Shown piece after piece: positions 56,205-64,000 of a stretch of DNA of 64,000 bases. The translations under genes were made by a program, and so were the position numbers. Under the pieces are notes generated by a model. It saw only the letters and a program-made list of their open reading frames with translations, searched no databases and was not told the DNA's origin. Source of the DNA: Komagataeibacter nataicola (GTDB taxonomy: Bacteria > Pseudomonadota > Alphaproteobacteria > Acetobacterales > Acetobacteraceae); NCBI RefSeq assembly GCF_003207795.1, contig NZ_NIRT01000006.1, positions 62,001 to 126,000 of the forward strand, in the 5' to 3' direction. Every line of letters begins with the position of its first letter. Positions within the stretch are counted from its first letter, which is position 1.

Positions 56205-56963
56205 TCAGTCGCGGTAATCGGGCTGTTCGCGGTCAAGCTTGCGCCGCAGCGCCTGCCAGATCAGTCGGCCTTCATCGGGGTCATCCTCAAACTGCTTTCT
56301 GGCACGCAGGATCTGCGCCTCGGAAGGGGTATGCAGGGGCACGCCCGTGGACTGCGCCGCGATCTGGATCCGGCAGGACTGCTCAAGGTAATACATGCGG
56401 TAGAAGGCTTGCGCGATGGTGGCGCCTACGGTGAGCAATCCATGGTTTTGCAAAATGAGCGCATTGCGCGCGCCAAGGTCGCGCACGAGGCGCTCGCGTT
56501 CGCTCAGATTGTCATCGGCGGCAATCCCCTCATAGGGGTGGAAGCCAACCCTGCCGTAGAATTCCATGTTGATCTGGTTAAGCGGCAGGATGTTCTGCTC
56601 CTGCGCCGCCACCACCATGCCCGCAAGCGTGTGCGTATGCATGACGCATGCGGCATCGGGCCTGCTGCGGTGGATGGCGGAATGAATGACAAACCCCGCC
56701 GGGTTGATCGGCCACGAGGTTTCCTGCCGGGGCAGGCCATCGGCATCGACCACCACCAGCGAACTCGCGGTAATCTCCTCGAACAGAAAGCCAAAGGGAT
56801 TGACCAGATAGGCATGCTCACGCCCCGGCAGCCTGACCGAAAGATGGGTATAGACAAGGTCGGTCATGCCAAAAAGCGCCATGAGCCGGTAAGCGGCGGC
56901 AAGATCCTCACGCACGGCCCTTTCGGTGGGGGCGGTTGAGGGCGCGGGCGAAAGGGAAGACAT
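56205..56963 (-). CDS. Class II aldolase/adducin family protein
   Basis: The 252-residue enzyme belongs to the metal-dependent class II aldolase/adducin family. The segments YTHLSVRLPG, VNPFGFLFEEIT, ACVMHTHTLAGM (metal-binding histidines) and LILQNHGLLTVG are present. The substrate is not evident; members include sugar-phosphate aldolases and dehydratases. I chose the ATG at 56963, where the conserved helix begins; a frame from 57035 adds unrelated residues. It is divergent from the LysR gene. Confidence 0.82.
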   Translation of the reverse strand: MSSLSPAPSTAPTERAVREDLAAAYRLMALFGMTDLVYTHLSVRLPGREHAYLVNPFGFLFEEITASSLVVVDADGLPRQETSWPINPAGFVIHSAIHRSRPDAACVMHTHTLAGMVVAAQEQNILPLNQINMEFYGRVGFHPYEGIAADDNLSERERLVRDLGARNALILQNHGLLTVGATIAQAFYRMYYLEQSCRIQIAAQSTGVPLHTPSEAQILRARKQFEDDPDEGRLIWQALRRKLDREQPDYRD

Positions 56964-57150
56964 GATCCGTGAATATTCCTTCCTGTGGCAGGCAAGTCGG
57001 CTCTTATGGGGCTGGGGCACAGCAGCCGGACCCATGCGGCACGGCGCGACGATTACCTACCATCGGCCGCGCGTAAACAGGAATTTTTCAAAGTAAGCTT
57101 CAGTCAGAAGCCTGAAGACATATTTTGTAATATACAGTCAATAAAAAACA

Positions 57151-57237
57151 ATAAAAGTTTTAGCCCGCCACATTTTTTTAAAACCCGGCGTTCTTCCGAA
57201 TATCCTTAAAAATATTCATCACTAAATTTCTTATTAT
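57151..57237 (+). repeat. Dispersed three-way-junction repeat: diverged copy with compensatory changes
   Basis: The copy keeps the overall order: ATAAAAGTTTTAG, a CCCGCC/GGCG-type first hairpin around a T-run, the linker GTTCTTC, then hairpin 2 as GAATAT...ATATTC instead of GAAGCT...AGCTTC, and a closing CACTAAATTTCTTATTATT. The second hairpin still pairs after the change. It lies between divergent genes. Confidence 0.6.
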
Positions 57238-57240
57238 TGT

Positions 57241-57253
57241 CCATGTTTCATGG
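57241..57253. promoter_or_regulatory. Perfect palindrome upstream of the LysR gene
   Basis: CCATG-TTT-CATGG is a perfect inverted repeat about 200 bases before the LysR start and about 280 from the aldolase start. It could be a regulator-binding site. Confidence 0.35.
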
Positions 57254-57449
57254 ATATACTATTTGAGAATGATCGCCTTTGTGACAGCCAGAAATGCTTT
57301 CCTCCCCTATCATTACGGTTTATGGATAATAGCGGTAACGAACCGGCCTGGACCGACAGCGCGCCCTCCGCGCCTGTTCCTTCGGCGCAGTAACGCCCCC
57401 CACGGGAGAGCAGTGCATTCATGCCCTATATCTGGTGGATCGGTTTTGC

Positions 57450-58430
57450 ATGATACGACAGCCCGCACCCTTACCCCGCAAGGCCGCCGCCCCGCGCGGC
57501 ACTGGCACGCGCCGCAAGGCGGATGGTTTTCATGGGCAGGTGGCCGAGGTTGACCTGCGGCAGTTGCGCGTGTTCCGCACCGTGGCCGAACATGGCGGTT
57601 TTGCCGCAGCCGAAGTTGCGCTGGGCAAGAGCAAATCCTCCATCAGCATCGACATCGCCGCTCTTGAAAACCGACTGGGCCTGCGGCTGTGCACGCGCGG
57701 GCGCAGCGGTTTTGCCCTGACGGCGCAAGGCCGCCTGGTGCTCGAGGCAACCGAGGCCCTGTTCTCGGATATCGCGCAGTTCCAGCAGCGCATAAACGAG
57801 GCCACCGGTACATTGACGGGGCGCTTTTGCCTGTACGTGCCCGACAATATCCAGATTCATGGCGAAACAGCGCTGGTGCGCGCCATTGAAACCTTTACCA
57901 CCCGCTACCCGGCGGTATTCATGGATATCCGCTCCACCTCCGCGCGTGAGGTGGAGTTTGCCGTGCTCAACGGGCAGGCCTGCGCCGGAATCACCCTGAA
58001 CCCGCGCCACGCACCCGATGTCCAGACCACGGCCCTGTTTCATGAGCAACTGCACCTGTTCTGTGGCAGGCGCCACCCCCTGTTCAGCATGCCTGAAAGC
58101 GAGATCACTCCCGCCATTCTGGCCGAGCAGCGCATGATTACGGTCTCGGGTGCCGCCACCTCGCCCATGTGGGACAGGCTGCGCCCGCACCTGACCTTTG
58201 CCGCGGCGGCGGAAAATGTCGATTCACGCGCGCTGCTGATCCTGTCAGGCAATTACCTTGGGTTTCTGCCCGAACCCTTTGCCCGGCCCCTGGTGCATAA
58301 CGGGCTGCTGCGCCGCATTGTGCTCGACGGCCTGCAACTTGAAACCAGCTTCTATTTTCTGGCCCGCCCCAACCCCGAGACGGGCCTTATGCACGATACG
58401 TTCCGCGCCATTCTGGAGGCGGCCTGCTGA
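57450..58430 (+). CDS. LysR-family transcriptional regulator
   Basis: The N-terminal winged helix-turn-helix spans about residues 34-95 (DLRQLRVFRTVAEHGGFAAA, then KSKSSISIDIAALENRLG). The C-terminal co-inducer domain follows. A basic tail of about 30 residues precedes the HTH. The GTG at 57540 would remove it and is an alternative start. It lies upstream of an amino-acid-type ABC transporter and opposite an aldolase gene, and may control either. The inducer is unknown. Confidence 0.85.
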   Translation: MIRQPAPLPRKAAAPRGTGTRRKADGFHGQVAEVDLRQLRVFRTVAEHGGFAAAEVALGKSKSSISIDIAALENRLGLRLCTRGRSGFALTAQGRLVLEATEALFSDIAQFQQRINEATGTLTGRFCLYVPDNIQIHGETALVRAIETFTTRYPAVFMDIRSTSAREVEFAVLNGQACAGITLNPRHAPDVQTTALFHEQLHLFCGRRHPLFSMPESEITPAILAEQRMITVSGAATSPMWDRLRPHLTFAAAAENVDSRALLILSGNYLGFLPEPFARPLVHNGLLRRIVLDGLQLETSFYFLARPNPETGLMHDTFRAILEAAC

Positions 58431-58455
58431 ATCCGGCACCCGCGAGGAGCACCGC

Positions 58456-60021
58456 ATGACCCCTGTGATGGCATGGTTCAGGCGCCCGCATGCTACCTGC
58501 GTTATGGTGGGTATTCTTGCCGCCATGCTGGCGGGCGCAGGCACGGCGCGGGCGGATACGCCACCCCCTTTGCCCGGATTCATCCATGATGGCGCGCTGA
58601 CGGTGTGCACCAACCCGACCCTGCCCCCCATGACATTCGTAAACGGCACCGACGTGAAGGCGGTGGACGGAATCGACATGGACATCGCCCGCACGCTGGC
58701 GGCCTACTGGCACGTGAAGCTGACAGTCACGACCATGGATTTTACCGGCCTGTTCCCCAGCCTTGCAGCAGGGCGCTGCGGGCTGGTGGCGAGTGGCATC
58801 ATCAGGCTGCCGCAGCGTGAACGCAACTTTGATGCCGTAGCCTATCAGGATACGGCGCTGGTCATCGTGGCGCGCGCGGGCACCCACCCGCTGGGCGGCA
58901 TGGCGGAACTGTCGGGCCGGAAGGTGGCCGTGCAGGCCGGCACAAGCTACAGCGCGCGCATGGCGCGGGAGAACGAGGCGCTGGCGGCGGCAGGCCATGC
59001 GCCGATGATCATCACGGCATACCCCACCGAGGAACAGGTGGTGCAGCAGGTGCTGCTCGGGCGCGCTTTCGCACTGGCCAGCCAGGATGTGGAACTGGCC
59101 TACCGGCGCGAACAGCTGCACGGCAGGGTGAGGGTGATTTTTACGCCTCCTTATCCCGAATACCGGCATTTCGCGCTTTATATCCGCAAGGACGCCCATG
59201 ACAGGGCATTGCTGGAACAGGCCGTTGCCACCCTGCGCGATAACGGGCAGATGGCTGCGATCGCGCAGAAATGGGCCATAACCCCCGATACCACGCAGGC
59301 GCTGGGCGCAACTGCGCCGGCCTTTCACTGGGGCACGTTTTTTGGTGCCCTGACATCAGCCGCTTTCATGCGCGGGGCATTCATTACGCTGGCCGTGGCC
59401 GTGCTGTCGCATCTGACCGCCATTGCCATCTCGCTGCCCATGGCGCTGGTGCTGAACGGGCGCGATTGCGTGCTCAAGACCGGGCTTACGGCCTATGTCG
59501 CCCTCTTCCGTGGTGCGCCGACGCTGCTGCAACTGCTGTTCATCTGGAACGCCCTGCCGCAGTTCCTGCCCTTTTTCCGCGAGGCCTGGTTCACGCCTTT
59601 CCTGGCGACATGGCTGTCGCTGTCGATCAATGAATCCGCCTATCAGGTAGAAATCAACCGCGCGGCCCTGTTGGCAGTCGATCCGGCCCAGGCGGTGGCG
59701 GGGCATGCGCTGGGCCTGTCGCGCGGGCAGGTCTATCGTCATGTCATCTTTCCGCAGGCCCTGCGCATAGCCCTGCCGCCTACCATCAACGCGTTCATAA
59801 GCCTGCTCAAGACCACCTCGCTGGCGTCGGTCATCTCGGTGCAGGAATTGCTGGCGGTTACCCAGATTCAGGTTGCACGCACGTTTGAGTTTACTGAATA
59901 TTATGCCGCAGCGCTGGTTTACTATCTGGCCATGGTCTTCTTTTTTCTGCTGGTGCAGAAACGCGTCGAGCGCCGTTTTTCATGGGCTGACCAGTACAGG
60001 GCGGGCACGCATGCATCCTGA
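58456..60021 (+). CDS. ABC transporter: fused substrate-binding and permease protein (polar amino acid type)
   Basis: The 521 residues join two functions in one chain. After a signal peptide (about 12-34) comes a family 3 solute-binding domain (about 45-275, DGALTVCTNPTLPPMTFVNG and IDMDIARTLAAYW). A permease domain of the HisM/GlnP type follows (about 295-505). It carries the EAA loop EINRAALLAVDPAQAVAGHA. Fused SBP-permease proteins occur in polar amino acid importers. GAGGAG precedes the ATG at 58456. The stop overlaps the ATPase start by 11 bases. Specificity cannot be read from sequence. Confidence 0.87.
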   Translation: MTPVMAWFRRPHATCVMVGILAAMLAGAGTARADTPPPLPGFIHDGALTVCTNPTLPPMTFVNGTDVKAVDGIDMDIARTLAAYWHVKLTVTTMDFTGLFPSLAAGRCGLVASGIIRLPQRERNFDAVAYQDTALVIVARAGTHPLGGMAELSGRKVAVQAGTSYSARMARENEALAAAGHAPMIITAYPTEEQVVQQVLLGRAFALASQDVELAYRREQLHGRVRVIFTPPYPEYRHFALYIRKDAHDRALLEQAVATLRDNGQMAAIAQKWAITPDTTQALGATAPAFHWGTFFGALTSAAFMRGAFITLAVAVLSHLTAIAISLPMALVLNGRDCVLKTGLTAYVALFRGAPTLLQLLFIWNALPQFLPFFREAWFTPFLATWLSLSINESAYQVEINRAALLAVDPAQAVAGHALGLSRGQVYRHVIFPQALRIALPPTINAFISLLKTTSLASVISVQELLAVTQIQVARTFEFTEYYAAALVYYLAMVFFFLLVQKRVERRFSWADQYRAGTHAS

Positions 60022-60754
60022 ACCCGGCGCCGTGCTGTCGATACGCAACCTGAGCAAGCTGTACAAGGACTTCACCGCCCTTGACCGCATCAGTCTTGAC
60101 GTGCGGCGCGGCGAGAAGGTCGTAGTGCTCGGGCCATCCGGCTCGGGCAAGTCAACGCTGATCCGCTGCCTCAACCGCATCGAACCCCATGACAGCGGCT
60201 CACTGCACATCAATGGCCAGACCATTACTGCAAGGACCGACCTGATCCGCCTGCGCGCACTCGTGGGGCTGGTGTTCCAGAACTACAACCTGTTCCCGCA
60301 TCTGAATGTGCTCGACAACTGTGCGCTGGCACCCCGTTTGGTGCGCAAGATGCCGCGTGCGCAGGCCGAGGCGCTGGCCATGCGCTTTTTGCAGCAGGTC
60401 AATATTGCCGGGCAGGCACGCAAATATCCCATCCAGCTTTCTGGCGGGCAGCAGCAGCGCGTGGCCATTGCGCGCGCGTTGTGCATGCAGCCCGAAATCA
60501 TGCTGTTTGACGAACCGACGGCCGCTCTTGACCCCGAGGCCGTATCTGGCGTGGCCACGATCATGAACGACCTCGCAGCTCAGGGCATCACCATACTCTG
60601 CGTTACGCATGAAATGCGCTTTGCGCGCCATATTGCCGATCGTATCGTCTTCATGGATCAGGGGCGCATCATGGAAATCACGCCACCCGGGCAGTTTTTC
60701 ACCAACCCGCAGACCCGCCGGGCACAGGATTTCCTGAACCAGATGATCGCATGA
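60011..60754 (+). CDS. ABC transporter ATP-binding protein (polar amino acid type)
   Basis: The 247 residues contain Walker [10 protein letters not shown] (41-49), the signature LSGGQQQR, Walker [14 protein letters not shown] and the switch histidine CVTHEM. It is the GlnQ/HisP type and partners the fused protein upstream. Its ATG lies 11 bases before the end of that gene, which indicates coupling. A half-copy of the dispersed repeat, cut by the IS element, follows. Confidence 0.92.
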   Translation: MHPEPGAVLSIRNLSKLYKDFTALDRISLDVRRGEKVVVLGPSGSGKSTLIRCLNRIEPHDSGSLHINGQTITARTDLIRLRALVGLVFQNYNLFPHLNVLDNCALAPRLVRKMPRAQAEALAMRFLQQVNIAGQARKYPIQLSGGQQQRVAIARALCMQPEIMLFDEPTAALDPEAVSGVATIMNDLAAQGITILCVTHEMRFARHIADRIVFMDQGRIMEITPPGQFFTNPQTRRAQDFLNQMIA

Positions 60755-60757
60755 AAA

Positions 60758-60797
60758 GATAAAAGTTGCTGGTGAAGCTTTTTTTCAAAAAGCTTTA
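60758..60797 (-). repeat. Dispersed repeat cut by the IS element
   Basis: GATAAAAGTTGCTGG and the GAAGCTTTTTTTCAAAAAGCTT hairpin (cut at its centre) remain. The copy ends at TA, directly at the IS left end, and the remaining half is not found on the other side of the IS. Confidence 0.72.
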
Positions 60798-61627
60798 AGC
60801 TCAGGACTCATAACCAGAAGATGACGGTTGCAGCGAGGCAGATGGCTGAGAAGAAGACACTCGGGCATCTGTCATAACGTGTTGCGACCCGTCTCCAGTC
60901 CTTGATTCTTCCGAACATGATCTTGATACGGCTGCGGCGTTTGTATTTCCGCCTGTCGTATCTGACCGGTTTTCCGCGAAATTTCCTGCCAGGAATGCAG
61001 GGTTTTATCCCTTTCTTCTTCAGGGCATCCCGGAACCAATCTGCGCCATGCCCGCGATCGGCCAGCATCCATCGGGCTATGGGAATACTGTCGAGAAAGG
61101 CTGCTGCACCTGTATAATTACTGATCTGCCCCGCCGTTATGAAGAAGCTCAGCGGTCGTCAGTTCTGATCGGTGATGGCATACAACTTCGTATTCATACC
61201 GCCTTTTGTGCGACCGATCAGGCGACCTGGATCCCCTTTTTTGAATCGCAGGTTCGAAGCCGTACGATGTGCCTTGAGACAGGTCGGATCAATCATGATG
61301 GTCTGGGGCTCTTCCTGTCCAGCCGCCAGGCCATCCATCATTCTGATGAAGATCCCCATGACACTCCAGCACTTCCAGCGGTTGTAGAGTGTCTTGTGTG
61401 GACCGTATTCCCGGGGCGCATCGCGCCAGCGCAGAGCGTTCCGATTAACGAAGATGATGGCGCTCAGCACGCGACGGTTATCAACACGAGGCCTGCCGTG
61501 GCTCTTGGGAAAGAAAGGCCGAAGACGCTCCATCTGCTCGTCCGTCAGCCAATACAGATCACTCATCTTCAGTCTCCTCACAGAGCCTGAATCAGATTTC
61601 TCATCTCAAATTGATGGGCCCTGAGTC
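60798..61627 (-). mobile_element. IS5-family insertion sequence (about 830 bp), defective
   Basis: Imperfect terminal inverted repeats are seen: AGCTCAGGACTCATAAC at 60798-60814 and, inward from the right, GACTCAGGGCCCATCAA at 61627-61611. Both ends are flanked by TA (60796-60797 and 61628-61629), the target duplication of this group. It carries one transposase gene on the minus strand. It resembles IS5-type elements of acetic acid bacteria; a named IS cannot be assigned without a search. Confidence 0.8.
60808..61566 (-). pseudogene. IS5-family transposase, inactivated
   Basis: The frame reads as one protein of about 250 residues interrupted by an in-frame TGA at 61159-61161, where related transposases usually have glycine (GGA). 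DDE motifs are partly present: D in TIMIDPTCLKAHRT and D in ARWMLADRGHGADW. The third catalytic residue, usually E in RIEIMFGR, is K (RIKIMFGR). Both changes would inactivate it. GGAG precedes the ATG at 61566. Confidence 0.85.
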
Positions 61628-61831
61628 TAAAGCGTCAGGTTCCGAGAGGGCCAGATGGGCCTGAGAGAATAATTCTGTGGTTCTGGCATGAAGCAAAGAA
61701 GCGCGTTTGCGGGCTTCATTCTGGTCGCCTGTTTTTAAAGAAACCCAGATTTCCCGCCGATTTAAGGCTGTTCGCAGGGTAGGGGGAACAATACGGCGGA
61801 AGTGATAGGTGGTGCCTCGGACACGGAGCAT
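61628..61831 (-). pseudogene. Tyrosine recombinase (phage-type integrase), N-terminal fragment
   Basis: About 68 residues remain: the start MLRVRGTTYHFRRIVPPTL and the RREIWVSLKTGDQNEARKRA segment match the N-terminal part of integrases with a DUF6538-like domain. The frame runs into the right end of the IS and stops after a few IS-coded residues. The catalytic domain is absent on the other side of the IS. GAGGGAAG precedes the ATG at 61831. Confidence 0.75.
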
Positions 61832-61920
61832 AAAATCTTCCCTCGGTGGGGAAGGACGACGGAGCAAAGGCTGCCTTTGCTCCTCATTCAGCCGAAAAAT
61901 CGTGCTATTTCAGGTGTCTG

Positions 61921-61948
61921 TGGTGCGAACTGCGGGACTCGAACCCGC
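61921..61948 (-). other. tRNA 3'-end fragment, probable attachment site remnant
   Basis: On the minus strand the stretch reads GCGGGTTCGAGTCCCGC (a perfect T arm), then AGTTCGC, discriminator A and CCA. The upstream sequence does not form the rest of a tRNA. Such fragments mark integration of elements at tRNA genes. It lies about 90 bases from the integrase start. Confidence 0.7.
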
Positions 61949-62106
61949 TCTCTTTAATCGCAACCAGTCAGACAACCCATTGAAATGGAACGATAATTTC
62001 AGACGAAATCATCCTTCGCATGGTGACTGCGGGTTTACTCTGAGGGCAAACCCGTGGGGCAGTCAAGGTTTGGAATTTACAATGGAAGGGAGGCCATACT
62101 GTAAAT

Positions 62107-62751
62107 CTATTTAAGTAATTTACGTAATTCTTCGATGCTTAAGATATCTTTGCCACGATGCAGCATTGAGTGGCAGTTGGGACAAACTGGTCTTAAGTCA
62201 CGCACTGGGTCGACGTTATATTCTTCTGATTGTTCAGCTATGGGATGAATGTGATGAACATGAATAAATCCCTGACCATGTTCACCATATTTTTCTTCAA
62301 AATTAAAATTACACACGGAACAATTTAAACCGTAATGTTGTAAGCAAGCTTGTCTAGCGGCTGTATTGCGCTCATAATGGTTTACTACTACAGTTTGTTT
62401 TGCGCCTTCTGGATACAATTCAGGATTTTGTAAAACATCCGGGTAGTCTATTTCATCAATGCGAGACCAATACATTATAACTGGTGAACCGAACCCTTCT
62501 GGAGAAGGCTGGTAGCCTATCTTTAGTATTGCTCCTTCTCGAGCTAAACGGCTTAGTTGCTGCGCCACGAAGGATACAGCAGTGTAATGGTTTCCATTTC
62601 CAGCACCACCTATGCCATATTGATTTGATATATGGTTATACAAAATCGGGTTTTGAGTATTTAAAGCATTCATTACGTCCATAGTATGGAAGATTCTATG
62701 TCGCATCGTAATAACGATTTCTTTGAGAGCTAAAAATAAATCTTGTTTCAT
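62107..62751 (-). CDS. HNH endonuclease
   Basis: The 214-residue protein has a C-terminal HNH domain: CSVCNFNFEEKYG, HVHHIHPIAEQ and DLRPVCPNCHSMLHRG (metal-binding cysteines and the catalytic His). The N-terminal 110 residues (LFLALKEIVITMRHR...) resemble no domain I can name and could sense modified DNA or bind it. It is AT-richer than the host, which fits recent transfer. Role in restriction of foreign DNA is plausible but not shown. Confidence 0.82.
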   Translation of the reverse strand: MKQDLFLALKEIVITMRHRIFHTMDVMNALNTQNPILYNHISNQYGIGGAGNGNHYTAVSFVAQQLSRLAREGAILKIGYQPSPEGFGSPVIMYWSRIDEIDYPDVLQNPELYPEGAKQTVVVNHYERNTAARQACLQHYGLNCSVCNFNFEEKYGEHGQGFIHVHHIHPIAEQSEEYNVDPVRDLRPVCPNCHSMLHRGKDILSIEELRKLLK

Positions 62752-63029
62752 ACTAAATCTTTCACGGTTGAAATGATGTTTATATAAACTTAGAGAGTTT
62801 ATGTAGAAGGTGGAAATTTGTATAGAAAGAATTAAAGTAAAGCCAGCCGTGCAAACCAGCGGACACGTTGTGTCGCGGTAGTTTGCAAACTGGTCTGGGG
62901 GCGAGCAAAGCTCTCCCCCGTGAACCCCCTCTTGATGTCAGATTTGGGGGGCAGGCTGAATGTCGGTTATTGGGAAGGGATGACCGGAATCAGCCATTCG
63001 TAGCACTTGTTGAATCCGCGACTTTCCGC
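62752..63029. other. Intergenic region in the mobile tail
   Basis: No gene is supported in these 278 bases. A GC-richer block (about 62850-62960) sits between AT-rich stretches and holds a GTTTGCAAAC palindrome near 62880-62889. It may be a remnant of another element. Confidence 0.35.
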
Positions 63030-64000
63030 TCACTTGATCCAAATACTGAGGTCTGGACTTCCGAAAGAGGGGATTTGCGTCAATCTAGCATGACCAATCG
63101 CTTGACCGATTGTAGTGAGCTCAAGCGACTTCAACGGCGATGAATTCCACTTGTCGATGACTTCCTCAATTCGAGGGCATTGCGGCTTCAACTTCTGCAC
63201 GATAGCAGCGTCGTCAGCTAGATCGGCGATGGCCTGGGCCCATATGTGTTGAACGTGTTCCACGCTAACTGATGGCGGCCGTTGCATACTCAATAAGACT
63301 TCCAAGGACATCGCCCGAGGTTGGTAGCATGCTGGGTTGAATACAGATGGAATCAGCAGCGACTTAACATCTGGCGATGTCTCCCCAACGATTTTATCGA
63401 CCTTTTCAGCACTAAAACCCTTCATGAAGAGGGCTGGATAAACTTTCCTCCAAATCTCGATAAGACGAATTTCCCCCATGGATATCGTGGCACACCTTTG
63501 TGCCACCAAATATTCGTAGGACTGTCGATCAGTCTCTAAATCATCCAACAATTCATCTATAAATGTATTCAAATGCGCGCAGAATGCGGTTAGATTATTG
63601 ACAGTAAAATTCTGCGTAAACCTCGAAAAAAAGGCGAACGCAAGTTCGCTTATTTCATTTCTAGTAAGTCGCGATATAGTTGTAATCGCTTCGTTTATTG
63701 CAAAAGCGCGGCGTGACCCGGTGCCCTCACTCGACCTCTTGGCGATAAGATCAACCAAGGTTCCGTGCGTTTCCGTATCGCCCGTTCGGGCATAGGCGCG
63801 CTGTGCCTCAATGACAACGTACTGGAAGTCAGGATCAGAAAAGGCATCTCTCTTGGCCGCAGCATCCTCGTCGAAACGCTTCATTATGCTTTCTTCGAAT
63901 GCTTTAAGTCTGACCTCCATCACGGCTGCAGCGGTTGCAGCTAACTTGGGCATCTGGTCGGCCAACGACTCCACAATGGTCCGCACATCTTCGGAACTAA
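63030..64000 (-). CDS. LPO_1073/Vpar_1526-like protein (5' end outside window)
   Basis: The frame is open to the edge of the window; a GTG at 63986 is the first possible start inside it, so the N-terminus may be missing. At least 318 residues are present. The segment DPDFQYVVIEAQRAYARTGD followed by TLVDLIAKRSSE, and later FAFFSRFTQNFTVNN, resembles the LPO_1073/Vpar_1526 family as I recall it. Function is unknown. It is soluble and mostly helical. Its position next to an HNH nuclease and an integrase remnant is typical of defence islands. Confidence 0.6.
   Translation of the reverse strand, partial: SSEDVRTIVESLADQMPKLAATAAAVMEVRLKAFEESIMKRFDEDAAAKRDAFSDPDFQYVVIEAQRAYARTGDTETHGTLVDLIAKRSSEGTGSRRAFAINEAITTISRLTRNEISELAFAFFSRFTQNFTVNNLTAFCAHLNTFIDELLDDLETDRQSYEYLVAQRCATISMGEIRLIEIWRKVYPALFMKGFSAEKVDKIVGETSPDVKSLLIPSVFNPACYQPRAMSLEVLLSMQRPPSVSVEHVQHIWAQAIADLADDAAIVQKLKPQCPRIEEVIDKWNSSPLKSLELTTIGQAIGHARLTQIPSFGSPDLSIWIK

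Noticed and set aside
61921-62000. A complete tRNA gene
   Set aside because: Only the T arm and acceptor 3' strand are present. No anticodon arm, D arm or matching 5' acceptor strand could be found.

Overview
The window looks like chromosome from an acetic acid bacterium (Acetobacteraceae, most likely Komagataeibacter or a close relative). This is inferred from very high GC, an alphaproteobacterial F0 ATP synthase cluster (atpI-B-E-b'-b) separate from F1, a hopanoid gene cluster, a phosphoketolase/acetate kinase pair, DcaP-like porins and an IS5-family element. No search was run, so the genus is an inference.

Layout. 1-5.8 kb: end of a secreted hypothetical gene, the F0 operon, then two lipid-linked-sugar glycosyltransferase genes. 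5.9-12.4 kb: DcaP-like porin, small proteins, a thiamine-precursor binding protein behind a TPP riboswitch, an isolated cytochrome b gene and tRNA-Arg(ACG). 12.4-23 kb: RND pump, SDR, gmk, Bcr/CflA transporter, mlaE-mlaF, radA, yigZ, DUF3297. 23-31 kb (minus strand): an FMN riboswitch drives ribD-ribE-ribBA-ribH, followed by hpnL-like and hpnN genes. 31-41.8 kb: a MIP channel with altered NPA boxes, a second porin, small DUF proteins, a MoeB/ThiF-DsrE-SH3-pyk run, tyrA and a second hpnL-like gene. 42-48.4 kb: hpnA-B-C-D-E-G. This set makes squalene from farnesyl diphosphate (C, D, E) and processes hopanoid side chains (G), but the cyclase gene shc/hpnF and hpnH are absent here. 48.7-52.3 kb: ackA-xfp behind a perfect FNR-type box. 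52.7-56.1 kb: a lone BREX-type methyltransferase gene pglX. 56.2-60.8 kb: class II aldolase, LysR regulator and an amino-acid-type ABC transporter. 60.8-64 kb: AT-richer mobile tail with a dead IS5-family element, a truncated integrase, a tRNA 3'-end fragment, an HNH nuclease and an LPO_1073/Vpar_1526-like protein.

The most distinctive feature is a dispersed intergenic repeat of about 85 bp, present in whole or part about 14 times in both orientations. Its full form is an outer inverted repeat enclosing two hairpins joined by a conserved linker, which would fold as a three-way junction. One diverged copy keeps pairing through paired base changes.
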